From Pseudonocardia bannensis (GTDB lineage Bacteria > Actinomycetota > Actinomycetes > Mycobacteriales > Pseudonocardiaceae), in NCBI RefSeq assembly GCF_012911875.1, contig NZ_JAAXKZ010000003.1, forward strand, positions 47,214 through 111,213: a stretch of 64,000 nucleotides of DNA, in the 5' to 3' direction. Positions 1 through 7,079 of the stretch are shown piece after piece. Every line of letters begins with the position of its first letter. Within the stretch, counting starts at the first letter, position 1. The notes under the pieces were generated by a model, which made no database searches, was not told the DNA's origin, and worked only from the letters and a program-made list of their open reading frames with translations. The position numbers were made by a program, and so were the translations under genes.

Positions 1-1
1 C

Positions 2-1036
2 GTGCTGGAGGAGCGGCTGCGCGGCTCGGACGAGGGCCGGCGGTGGCTGGCGGCCTGGGGCGAGGCGGCCGAGCCGTGGTTCAACTTCTCCACCGGATCC
101 GGCTTCTACCACTCCGACCGCATCTGGATCGAGCACCGCGACATCCCGTTCGGCTTCATCCGCGACTACGCCGCGAAGCTGCGCGAGGGTGCCGACCTGG
201 CCCGCCCGCTCGAGGAGATCCGCGCCGAGCGCGACCGGATCGTCTCGGAGTACTCCGAGCTGCTGGCCAGCGACGAGGACCGGGCGGCGTTCGCGGAGAA
301 GATCGGTCTGGCCCGGGTGGTGTTCCCCTACGTGGAGAACCACAACTTCTACGTCGAACACTGGGCGCACTCGATCCTGTGGCGCAAGATGCGCCAGCTC
401 GGGCGCGTGCTGGTGAAGGAGGGCTTCTGCGAGGCGGAGGACGACGTCTTCTACTTCAAACGCAACGAGATCCCGGACGCGCTGTGGGACATGTACCAGG
501 CCTGGGCGGTGGGGGTGACGCCGCGCGGCCCGGCGTACTGGCCGAAGGAGATCGAGCGGCGTAGGGGGATCGTCGCGGCGCTCGAGCAGTGGTCGCCGCC
601 GCCCGCGCTGGGTACACCGCCGGAGACGATCACCGAGCCGTTCACGATCATGCTCTGGGGCATCACGACCGAGAGCGTGGCCGGCTGGCTGTCGGCGGGG
701 GAGACCGGCGACACCGGCGAGCTGACGGGCATGGCGGCCTCCCCCGGGGTGGTGGAGGGCCCGGCCCGGGTGATCTTCAGCCCGGCGCAGATCAACGAGG
801 TGCAGGACGGAGAGGTCCTGGTCGCGCCGCTGACCGCGCCGAGCTGGGCGCCGATCTTCGGCAAGATCGGCGCGACGGTCACCGACGTGGGCGGGATGAT
901 GAGCCACGCGGCGATCGTGTGCCGCGAGTACGGGCTGCCCGCCGTCACGGGCACCGCGTTCGGCACGAAGCGGATCAAGACGGGACAGCGCATCCGGGTG
1001 GACGGCAACACCGGAACCGTCACCGTGCTGGACTGA
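2..1036 (+). CDS. PEP-utilising enzyme, C-terminal part (5' end outside window)
   Basis: The frame is open from the left edge, so the 344 visible residues are the C-terminal part of a longer protein. The last ~90 residues are a PEP-utilising-enzyme swivelling domain: the segment GGMMSHAAIVCREYGLPAV holds the phosphohistidine expected in PPDK, PEP synthase and phenylphosphate-synthase-like enzymes. The part before it (tryptophan and tyrosine rich) resembles the linker region of PEP-utilising proteins found in aromatic-degradation clusters. Such enzymes can phosphorylate a phenolic substrate through phosphohistidine. That role is inferred here from the neighbouring Rieske oxygenase, ring-cleavage dioxygenases and histidine phosphatase. 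The ATP-grasp part is not visible and may be upstream or a separate gene. It faces the IclR gene convergently, with a strong hairpin between. Confidence 0.8.
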   Translation: MLEERLRGSDEGRRWLAAWGEAAEPWFNFSTGSGFYHSDRIWIEHRDIPFGFIRDYAAKLREGADLARPLEEIRAERDRIVSEYSELLASDEDRAAFAEKIGLARVVFPYVENHNFYVEHWAHSILWRKMRQLGRVLVKEGFCEAEDDVFYFKRNEIPDALWDMYQAWAVGVTPRGPAYWPKEIERRRGIVAALEQWSPPPALGTPPETITEPFTIMLWGITTESVAGWLSAGETGDTGELTGMAASPGVVEGPARVIFSPAQINEVQDGEVLVAPLTAPSWAPIFGKIGATVTDVGGMMSHAAIVCREYGLPAVTGTAFGTKRIKTGQRIRVDGNTGTVTVLD

Positions 1037-1116
1037 CCGCCCGACCGCCTGACCGGCCGGATCACGGGTGACGCCGTGTTCGCCGGCCGGATCGGCGGTG
1101 CCCGCCATGATCGCTA

Positions 1117-1160
1117 GTTCAGGGCCATGAGCCGCACATGTGCCGCTCATGTCCCTGAAC
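1117..1160. terminator. 44-bp near-perfect palindrome between convergent genes
   Basis: Two 22-nt arms (GTTCAGGG..CATGAGC..GCACA and its complement) pair at 20 of 22 positions with almost no loop, centred on GCACATGTGC. It lies between the ends of the PEP-utilising gene (1036) and the IclR gene (1201), where a bidirectional terminator is expected. There is no T-tract, as is common in high-GC actinomycetes. Confidence 0.6.
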
Positions 1161-1200
1161 CGATGAACACCCCGGTGGTGCCGTGGTGCCGTGGTGACGG

Positions 1201-1995
1201 TCATGTCCGGGCCCGGGCGGCGTGGCCGAGCCGCCGCGAGATCACCGTCGCCGCGTCGATCACCAGCGTGGTGTGCCGGCGGCGGGCGCCCTCGTCCTTG
1301 CGGCCGGTGGGCCAGGCGATGCTCAGGGCGGCGATGACCGTGCCGGTCGCGTCCCGGATGGGCGCGCCGACCGAGGTCAGGCCGCGACGGCTCTCCTCGT
1401 CGTTGCCCGCCCATCCGCGGGCCGCGACCTCGCGAAGCTGGGCGATCAGGACCTCGGGGTCGATCAGGGTCTGGCTGGTCAGCCGGACCAGTTCGCGCTG
1501 CTCGATCCGCGACCGCAGCTCGCTCTCCGGCAGGGCAGCGAGCAGCACCTTGCCGGTGGAGGTGCTGTGCGCGGGCAGCCGGGTGCCGACACGGGTGAAG
1601 ATGCGCACGGTCTCCAGGCCCTCGAGGCGCTCGACGAAGACCACCTCGAGCCCGTCGAGGACGGCGATGTGGACGGTCTCGCGGGTGCTGTGCCGCAGCG
1701 AGGCCATCACCGGCAGCGCCGCCTCGTGCAGGTCCAGGTGCGGGGAGACGGCGGCGCCGAGCTCGTAGACCGCGAGGCCCAGCCGGTATCGGCCCCCGGT
1801 GGCCCCGCGGTCGAGCAACCGTTCGTCGGCGAGGGTGGCGAGCAGCCGGTGGACCGTGGACGTGCCCAGGCCCAGCCGCCGTGCCAGCTCGCTCACCCCC
1901 AGCTCCCGGTCGGTGTGCGAGAACTCCTTCAACAACCGCGCGGCGTTGCGCACCGAGGTCAACCGCTCACGGCGCCGGTCCGGGCTTCCCGTCAT
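1201..1995 (-). CDS. IclR-family transcriptional regulator
   Basis: 264 residues, the usual IclR length. The N-terminal winged HTH is clear: a TSVRNAARLLKEF-like first helix, then LGVSELARRLGLGTSTVHRLLATLADERLL. The C-terminal effector domain ends with the family pattern VGAPIRDATGTVIAALSIAWP. It is divergent from the Rieske oxygenase operon with only 74 bp between starts, so it is the likely regulator of that operon (inference from position). The ATG at 1993-1995 sits next to an inverted repeat that could be its own operator. Its closest relative in the window is the IclR gene ending at 7992, which shares the TSVRNAARLLK / STVRNAARLLK start. The effector is unknown, probably an aromatic acid or ring-cleavage product. 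Confidence 0.92.
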   Translation of the reverse strand: MTGSPDRRRERLTSVRNAARLLKEFSHTDRELGVSELARRLGLGTSTVHRLLATLADERLLDRGATGGRYRLGLAVYELGAAVSPHLDLHEAALPVMASLRHSTRETVHIAVLDGLEVVFVERLEGLETVRIFTRVGTRLPAHSTSTGKVLLAALPESELRSRIEQRELVRLTSQTLIDPEVLIAQLREVAARGWAGNDEESRRGLTSVGAPIRDATGTVIAALSIAWPTGRKDEGARRRHTTLVIDAATVISRRLGHAARART

Positions 1996-1996
1996 G

Positions 1997-2018
1997 CGGG
2001 AAGCATCTCTTGTTCCCG
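1997..2018. promoter_or_regulatory. Inverted repeat in the IclR/Rieske divergent region
   Basis: CGGGAA and TTCCCG form perfect 6-bp arms around a 10-bp spacer, immediately upstream of the IclR start codon and ~50 bp upstream of the Rieske oxygenase start. Position and dyad shape fit an IclR-type operator controlling both directions. This is inference only; no -10/-35 pair was convincingly identified. Confidence 0.4.
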
Positions 2019-2069
2019 GTGACCGGCGCTACATACCGTCAGAGGGCCGCCGAGTGAGGAGACCACCAC

Positions 2070-3335
2070 ATGCTGACTGCCGAGCAGAACGACGAGCTCA
2101 CCCAGGTCGAGGCCGGAACGCCGATGGGCGAGGTGCTGCGTCGCTACTGGTACCCGGTCGCGTTCACCCGCGAGCTGAACGAGTTCCCGGTCAAGCGCGT
2201 CGAGTTGCTCGGCGAGTTCTTCGCGCTGTGGCGCAGCCCGAGTGGTCGCCTCGGGATCGTCCCCGAGGCCTGCCCGCACCGGAAGGCGTCGCTGGCCTAC
2301 GGCGTCGTCGAGGCCGACGGCATCCGCTGCCCGTACCACGGATGGGTCTTCGACGCCGACGGCGAGTGCACCGAGCAGCCGGCCGAGCGGGAGAACACCG
2401 CGTTCCAGAACCGGGTCAAGGCCCAGGCCGGCAAGGTCGAGGAGATGGGCGGTTTGATCTGGGCCTACATCGGCCCGATGCCCGCACCGGAGCTGCCGCG
2501 CTTCGACACCTACGTGATGGAGGGTTTCCGCGACATCGGCTGGGCGGACCTGCCCTGCAACTACGTGCAGATCATGGAGAACGCGGTCGACCCGCACCAC
2601 GTCGAGTTCCTGCACGGCCGCTACTTCGAGTTCGTCGGCCGGCACGAGGGCTTCACCGCGCCCGCGTCGTTCGGCAAGGAGCACGTCAAGATCGGCTTCA
2701 CCCCGTTCGAGTGGGGGATCATCAAGCGCCGGGTCCTCAAGGGGGCCTCGGAGGAGAACGACGACTGGAAGGTCGGCCACCCGCTCGTCTTCCCGTACAA
2801 CATGCGCGTCGGCGGCGGCGGCATCCACCAGATGCAGATCCGGGTGCCGATCAATCGGACCACGACCCGGTTCATTCTCTACACCGTGCACTCGCCCGAC
2901 GGCTACGAGCACGTCGAGCAGCCGGTGATCCCGGACTACGAGATCCCCGTGTACGACAAGGACGGCCGGCACGTCACCAACTACGTCGAGGGTCAGGACA
3001 TCATGGCCTGGGTGACGCAGGGTGCGATCACCGACCGGACCACCGAGCACCTGGGCCGCTCCGACATCGGCATCGCGATGCTGCGGAAGATGTTCCGCGA
3101 GCAGATGGACGTCGTCGCCGACGGCGGCGACCCGCTCGGCACGATCCGCGAGCCGCACGAGCGCATCGACCTGCCGTGCGAGAAGGACAAGTTCCACGCG
3201 GGCGGCGCCCAGTTCGCGCTCGACTTCTGCGACATGGGCTCCACCCGGTTCTCGCCGATGCTGGACACCATCAAGAAGATCCACATCAGCGCGGCCGACA
3301 AGATCGCGGTCGAGAAGGCTGCGGCGGACTCGTGA
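2070..3335 (+). CDS. Rieske non-heme iron oxygenase, alpha subunit (LigXa/phthalate dioxygenase-like group)
   Basis: 421 residues. The Rieske [2Fe-2S] motif is complete: C68-P-H70, 16 residues, C87-P-Y-H90. The mononuclear iron site follows as D174-x2-H177-x4-H182 in NAVDPHHVEFLH. The N-terminus (EAGTPMGEVLRRYWYPVA) is typical of single-component-type oxygenases of the phthalate 4,5-dioxygenase / dehydrodivanillate O-demethylase group. These hydroxylate or O-demethylate an aromatic acid using electrons from a reductase. No reductase is encoded nearby; a small Rieske ferredoxin at 5667-6047 could supply electrons. It is the first gene of a coupled operon: its TGA overlaps the GTG of the zinc-ribbon gene (GTGA at 3332-3335). 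GAGGAGA at 2057-2063 is a good ribosome binding site. The substrate cannot be read from sequence. Confidence 0.93.
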   Translation: MLTAEQNDELTQVEAGTPMGEVLRRYWYPVAFTRELNEFPVKRVELLGEFFALWRSPSGRLGIVPEACPHRKASLAYGVVEADGIRCPYHGWVFDADGECTEQPAERENTAFQNRVKAQAGKVEEMGGLIWAYIGPMPAPELPRFDTYVMEGFRDIGWADLPCNYVQIMENAVDPHHVEFLHGRYFEFVGRHEGFTAPASFGKEHVKIGFTPFEWGIIKRRVLKGASEENDDWKVGHPLVFPYNMRVGGGGIHQMQIRVPINRTTTRFILYTVHSPDGYEHVEQPVIPDYEIPVYDKDGRHVTNYVEGQDIMAWVTQGAITDRTTEHLGRSDIGIAMLRKMFREQMDVVADGGDPLGTIREPHERIDLPCEKDKFHAGGAQFALDFCDMGSTRFSPMLDTIKKIHISAADKIAVEKAAADS

Positions 3336-3577
3336 TCGGCCGGACCGCGGGGCCCGCGATGGTGGACCGGCGCTTCGCCGCCGACGCCGAGGCGCACCGT
3401 CGCGATGCCCCGCGGTTCTGCCCGCGCTGCGGGGGCGGCCTGGGGGGCGCCGGGATCGTGACGGAGTTCTGGGAGGCCGACGACCGGCGGTTCTACTGCT
3501 GGTGCGGCGGCTGCGGCTGGGCCGGCGAGGTCACGCCGTCCGGTCCGGGTGTGGTCGGGCACGAGCCGGAGCACTGA
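3332..3577 (+). CDS. Small zinc-ribbon protein
   Basis: 81 residues if started at the GTG that overlaps the Rieske stop codon (72 from the ATG at 3359). Two knuckles are visible: CPRCGGG, and CWCGGCGW about 28 residues later, giving the Cys pairs of a zinc ribbon. No other domain is seen. Its place, coupled between the Rieske oxygenase and the protein with the thioredoxin-like start, suggests an accessory or chaperone-like role for that system, perhaps metal or redox related. I do not recognise a named family. Coding is supported by the GTGA overlap, in-frame continuity and GC-rich third positions. Confidence 0.75.
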   Translation: MIGRTAGPAMVDRRFAADAEAHRRDAPRFCPRCGGGLGGAGIVTEFWEADDRRFYCWCGGCGWAGEVTPSGPGVVGHEPEH

Positions 3578-3585
3578 GGACGCAG

Positions 3586-5046
3586 GTGTCCGCTAGCCTC
3601 CGCGGCGTGGACGCCGAGGTCGCACTCCCGTGGGACGGCCTCATCGCCGTCGTCAAGCGGGACTGCCCGACGTGCCGGCTCGTCGAACCTGTGCTCGCGC
3701 AGCTCGGCCCGGGGCTCACCGTCTTCACCCAGGACGACCCGGCGTTCCCCGCCGGGATCGGCGACGTCCGCGACGACACGGCGCTCGACGTGAGCCTCGC
3801 CCTCGACATCGAGACGGTGCCGACGCTGCTCCGGTTCGTCGACGGGGTCGAGGCGGGCCGCACCGAGGGCTGGCTGCGCGGTGCGTGGGAGGAGCTCGCG
3901 GGCGTCGACGGGCTCGGCCCCGAGCTGCCCGAGTACCGGCCGGGCTGCGGTTCGCGCATCCATGACCCGGAGCTGGCCGACGAGCTGCTCGTCCGGGCGC
4001 GGGGCGGCACGCTGTCCTCGCGGCGGCTGGAGATCGCGGTACTCGAGGACGAGGCCGAGGCCATGTTCGACCGCGGCTGGTCCGACGGGCTCCCGGTCGT
4101 CGCCCCGACCCCGGCCCGGGTGCTGCGGATGCTCGAGGGCACCACCCGCGCACCCGACGAGGTGGTGGCCGTGGTGCCGCCCAACCTGGTCGAGGCGACC
4201 GTCGAGAAGGTCGCGATCAACGCCGTGCTGGCCGGTTGCCGCCCGGAGTACCTGCCCGTCGTACTGGCCGCCGTCGAGGCGGCGTGCACCGACGAGTTCA
4301 ACGCGCACGGCCTGCTCGCGACGACCTGGGGCGCGGGTCCGGCGATCGTCGTGAACGGGCCGATCGCGCGTGAGATCGGGATGAACGCCGGCGGCAACGC
4401 GCTCGGCCAGGGCAACCGGGCCAACGCGACCATCGGTCGGGCCCTGCAACTGGTGATCCGCAACGTCGGCGGCGGGCGGCCCGGCGAGGTCGACCGCGCG
4501 ACGACGGGCCACCCCGGGAAGATCGGCTTCTGCTTCGCCGAGGACGAGGCCGGCTCGCCGTGGGAGCCGCTGTCGGTGTCGCGGGGGGTCGCGCCCGGCA
4601 CCTCCGCGGTGACGGTGTTCGCCGCCGAGGGCCCGCGCGGGCTCGCCGACCAGATCTCCCGGACTCCGGAGTCGCTCGCCCGGTCGCTCGCGGCGGGGCT
4701 GCGGTCGGTCGCGCACCCCAAGCTCCCGATGGCCTTCGACGCGACGCTCGTCGTCTGCCCGGAGCACGGCCGGGTGTTCGCCGAGGCCGGCTGGTCGCGC
4801 GACCGGCTCGCGTCCGAGCTCGCCGACCTGCTGGCCCTCGACCCGGCCGAGATCGAGCGCGGTGCCGGGGGCATCGAGGAGGGCCTGCCGGCCGGGGCGG
4901 CCACCGGCCCGGTGCCGAAGTTCCGGCCGGGCGGGCTCATGATCGTCTACGCGGGCGGTGGCGCCGGTATGTTCTCGACGGTGATCGGCGGCTGGGTCGG
5001 CGGGCCCGGCGGCAGCCAGCCGGTGACGAGGGAGATCCGACGATGA
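3586..5046 (+). CDS. Protein with thioredoxin-like start and large C-terminal domain, partner of the UGSC selenoprotein
   Basis: 486 residues from the GTG at 3586, chosen because GAGGA (3576-3580) lies 5 nt upstream; a GTG at 3607 gives 479. Residues ~8-100 look thioredoxin-like: a beta-strand then KRDCPTC, a C-x-x-C redox pair (C27/C30), and a VPTLLRF segment matching the cis-proline region. After a linker the remaining ~370 residues form one Gly-rich domain (GWSDGLPVVAPTPARV, GMNAGGNALGQGNRANATIGR, GHPGKIGFCFAEDE). I know this only as a conserved protein found with UGSC proteins and cannot assign a reaction. The stop overlaps the selenoprotein start (ATGA at 5043-5046), so the two are translationally coupled. 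The likely job is thiol/selenol redox handling with the next gene product (inference). Confidence 0.78.
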   Translation: MSASLRGVDAEVALPWDGLIAVVKRDCPTCRLVEPVLAQLGPGLTVFTQDDPAFPAGIGDVRDDTALDVSLALDIETVPTLLRFVDGVEAGRTEGWLRGAWEELAGVDGLGPELPEYRPGCGSRIHDPELADELLVRARGGTLSSRRLEIAVLEDEAEAMFDRGWSDGLPVVAPTPARVLRMLEGTTRAPDEVVAVVPPNLVEATVEKVAINAVLAGCRPEYLPVVLAAVEAACTDEFNAHGLLATTWGAGPAIVVNGPIAREIGMNAGGNALGQGNRANATIGRALQLVIRNVGGGRPGEVDRATTGHPGKIGFCFAEDEAGSPWEPLSVSRGVAPGTSAVTVFAAEGPRGLADQISRTPESLARSLAAGLRSVAHPKLPMAFDATLVVCPEHGRVFAEAGWSRDRLASELADLLALDPAEIERGAGGIEEGLPAGAATGPVPKFRPGGLMIVYAGGGAGMFSTVIGGWVGGPGGSQPVTREIRR

Positions 5047-5576
5047 CCCTGATCGTGCTCGACCCGACCGACGAGCGCGCCCCCGCGCAGCGCGAGCCGC
5101 TGCCGCGCCGGGAGTCGCTGGACGGCGCGCGGGTCGGTCTGCTCGACATCTCGAAGGCCCGCGGCGACGTCTTCCTCGACCGCCTGGCCGAGTTGCTCGC
5201 CGAGCGCGGGGTCCCGGTGCGCCGCTACGCCAAGCCGACGTTCGCCAAGCCGATGCCACCGGACCTGCGCAAGGAGATCGCCGCCGAGTGCGACGTGGTG
5301 ATCGAGGCCCTCGCCGATTGAGGCTCGTGCACGTCGTGCAGTGTGCACGACTTCGTCACCCTCGAGGGCCAGGACGTGCGCGCCGTGTTCGTCGCCTCGT
5401 CGGAGTTCGTCGCGGCGACCGGGGCGCAGGCCCGCGCGCTGGGCTACGCGCGCGTTCCTGCGGTGTTCGTACCGCATCCGATCCAGGACCGAACCGACGA
5501 CGAGATGCGGGCACTGGCCGAGCAGGCGCTGGACGATATCCTCGCCGCACTGACGTCCGGGCGGCCACCGCGGTGA
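5043..5576 (+). CDS. UGSC-family selenoprotein (in-frame TGA = Sec at residue 93)
   Basis: Read with TGA at 5319-5321 as selenocysteine, the frame is one 177-residue protein ending at the TGA 5574-5576. Residues 93-99 are U-G-S-C-T-S-C, followed by SVHDFVTLEGQ. The U/CGSC motif after a VIEAL(A)D strand is the hallmark of the UGSC (seleno)protein family known from selenoproteome surveys. Both halves are protein-like with strong GC3 codon bias: an N-terminal Rossmann-like strand GARVGLLDISKARGDVFLDRLAELL, and a C-terminal AVFVASSEFVAATGAQARALGY plus PAVFVPHPIQ. GGGAG near 5033 and the ATGA overlap set the start. A normal ORF call would split the gene into two hypothetical fragments. Function is unknown; the Sec-Cys pair and the partner with a C-x-x-C motif suggest redox chemistry linked to the Rieske operon. 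Confidence 0.85.
5319..5350 (+). promoter_or_regulatory. Sec UGA codon with candidate bacterial SECIS hairpin
   Basis: Three bases after the TGA, TCGTGCAC (5325-5332) pairs perfectly with GTGCACGA (5343-5350) around a 10-nt loop GTCGTGCAGT. It lies inside the coding sequence, as bacterial SECIS elements do. The apical loop begins 11 nt after the TGA, slightly closer than the E. coli fdhF arrangement. The loop contains G and U residues of the kind SelB contacts, but no canonical GGUCU. Confidence 0.65.
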
Positions 5577-5625
5577 CCTCCGGTCACCACAGGCCGAACA
5601 CCGCGGGGTTGCCCTCGTGATCGTG

Positions 5626-5655
5626 GCCGTGCCGGCCTGAGCCGTGCCGGCCTGA
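5626..5655. repeat. Two tandem 15-bp repeats
   Basis: GCCGTGCCGGCCTGA is repeated exactly at 5626-5640 and 5641-5655, followed by a degenerate third copy. The array lies between the convergent ends of the selenoprotein and Rieske ferredoxin genes. Confidence 0.8.
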
Positions 5656-5672
5656 GCCGGGCCGGCTCAGGC
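5650..5672. terminator. Hairpin between convergent operons
   Basis: Arms GCCTGAGCCGG and CCGGCTCAGGC (11 bp, perfect) with a single-base loop. It overlaps the stop codon of the Rieske ferredoxin gene and follows the selenoprotein stop by ~75 bp. A bidirectional terminator or RNA-stabilising hairpin is likely. Confidence 0.55.
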
Positions 5673-6047
5673 CTCCCCGCGGGCGTGCGCGCGCAGCCGC
5701 TCCGCCCACGAGCGCGGTGCCGCCGGTTCGCCCACGTCGGTGAACCAGCGGCCGTCGCGCTCCAGCACCGGGTACACGCCGAGCCGGTACTGCGGGGCGG
5801 TGTCGCACGCGCCGGTCTCGACGTCGAAGCGGTACCAGTGCCACGGGCAGACGATCATCCGCCCGTCGCGGAGCCAGCCCTGCTCCATCGGCCCGCGGTT
5901 GTGCGGGCACACGGCGTCGGTGACCCGGTAGCCGCTGTCATCGTCGGTGCGGAACACGGCGAAGCGACGGCCGTCGGGGGCGCTCACCACCCACGAGCGA
6001 GCGTCTGCCTCCGTGTCGGCCGGGGCGTCGAGGGGGACCAGGCTCAC
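5667..6047 (-). CDS. Rieske [2Fe-2S] ferredoxin
   Basis: 126 residues with one Rieske domain: CPHNRG, then CPWHWYRFD about 17 residues later, the two Cys-x-His pairs of the cluster. The Trp/Tyr-containing second box and the small size fit NirD/assimilatory-type or stand-alone oxygenase ferredoxins. It starts with GTG at 6045-6047, overlapping the stop of the tautomerase gene (GTGA), so it is the last gene of the minus-strand operon 7882-5667. A plausible electron donor for the Rieske oxygenase at 2070-3335, though a reductase is missing from the window. That partnership is inference. Confidence 0.88.
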   Translation of the reverse strand: MSLVPLDAPADTEADARSWVVSAPDGRRFAVFRTDDDSGYRVTDAVCPHNRGPMEQGWLRDGRMIVCPWHWYRFDVETGACDTAPQYRLGVYPVLERDGRWFTDVGEPAAPRSWAERLRAHARGEA

Positions 6048-6247
6048 CGCCGGCCGGAGGCCCGCAGCTCCGCCAGCGTCTCACCGCCGACGAACCAGTG
6101 CTCCGGCTCGCACTCGGTCAGCACGACGCGGATCGACTCCCGCTTCGCCCCGATCGACGACTCCACCGCGTCGGTGATGGCCTGCCCCAGCGCGGCGAGC
6201 TGTTCCGGGCTGCGTCCACGCCCGATCGTGACCTGGACCAGCGGCAT
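6044..6247 (-). CDS. 4-oxalocrotonate tautomerase family protein
   Basis: 67 residues beginning M-P-L-V-Q-V; processing would expose Pro1, the catalytic base of 4-oxalocrotonate tautomerases. The spacing to the AITDAVESSIGAKRESIRVVL helix and strand is normal for the family (60-75 residues). It would isomerise 2-hydroxymuconate to 2-oxo-3-hexenedioate in the oxalocrotonate branch of catechol meta-cleavage. That fits the two DmpE/DmpH-type genes just upstream. AGGAGGA precedes the ATG. Confidence 0.9.
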   Translation of the reverse strand: MPLVQVTIGRGRSPEQLAALGQAITDAVESSIGAKRESIRVVLTECEPEHWFVGGETLAELRASGRR

Positions 6248-6314
6248 CCTCGTCCTCCTTCGTCGTCCGTGGGCGGCGACGGCGGCCCTGACCGCCGCCG
6301 CCGCTCGCGGGGTG

Positions 6315-7079
6315 TCAGCGGCAGCCGAGCTCGACGGTGCCGAGCCGGTCGATCGAGGCGACGACCACGTCGCCGGGTGCGACCGGGACGGCCGCGGTGA
6401 GCCCGCCGGAGAGCACGACGTCCCCGGCGCGCAGGCCTTCGCCGTCGGCGGCCATGGTGCGCACCATCCAGGCGACGGCGGCGGCCGGGTGACCCAGCGA
6501 CGCGGCGCCGGACGCGGTCGCCACGACCTTGCCGTTCTTCTCCAGCACCACGCCGATCAGCCGCAGGTCGATGCCGGCGGGCGGCACGGGGTTACCCACC
6601 ACGAACCGGCCCGCCGAGGTGTTGTCGGCGACGACGTCGGCCATCGTGAACCGGTAGTCGCGGTAGCGGGAGTCGAGCACCTCGATGCCGACGGCGACCC
6701 CGGACGACGCGGCGACGACGTCGGCGGCGGTGACGTGCGGCCCGGCCAGGTCGCGACCCAGGATGAAGACGATCTCCGGTTCGCAGCGCGGCTGGATGAG
6801 CTCGCCGGTGACGAGCGGTTCGCCCAGGTCGAGGGCGTTCGCCCCCGCGAGGAACCCGAACACCGGGGCGCTGACCCCGACCTGGGCCTGCTTGGCCCGC
6901 GAGGTGACGCCGAGCTTCCACCCGACCAGCGGGCCCGCGGCCGCGCGCAGCTCGCGCTGCACGGCGTAGCCGGTGGCGAGGTCGAGGTCCGCGACGTCGT
7001 CGGACAGCTGGTCGATCGCGGTCCGGTCGGCGACGGCCTTGCTCAGCCGCGCGGCGAGCTCAGCGGTGTCGACAGCCAT
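6315..7079 (-). CDS. 2-oxopent-4-enoate hydratase / 2-oxo-3-hexenedioate decarboxylase family
   Basis: 254 residues, the normal length of the MhpD/DmpE/DmpH fold related to fumarylacetoacetate hydrolase. Typical segments are GWKLGVTS, the metal-binding PRCEPEIVFILGRDL (E-x-E pattern), GIEVLDSRYRDYRF and the C-terminal DVVLSGGLTAAVPVAPGDVVVA. Hydratase and decarboxylase paralogues cannot be told apart by eye. With a second paralogue upstream and a tautomerase downstream, one is probably the decarboxylase and the other the hydratase. It overlaps the upstream gene by one base at 7079, so it is co-translated in the same operon. Confidence 0.85.
   Translation of the reverse strand: MAVDTAELAARLSKAVADRTAIDQLSDDVADLDLATGYAVQRELRAAAGPLVGWKLGVTSRAKQAQVGVSAPVFGFLAGANALDLGEPLVTGELIQPRCEPEIVFILGRDLAGPHVTAADVVAASSGVAVGIEVLDSRYRDYRFTMADVVADNTSAGRFVVGNPVPPAGIDLRLIGVVLEKNGKVVATASGAASLGHPAAAVAWMVRTMAADGEGLRAGDVVLSGGLTAAVPVAPGDVVVASIDRLGTVELGCR

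Noticed and set aside
3333..3335. Rieske gene TGA as a second selenocysteine codon
   Set aside because: The downstream frame has no family sequence and the TGA overlaps the next gene's start as a normal coupled stop.
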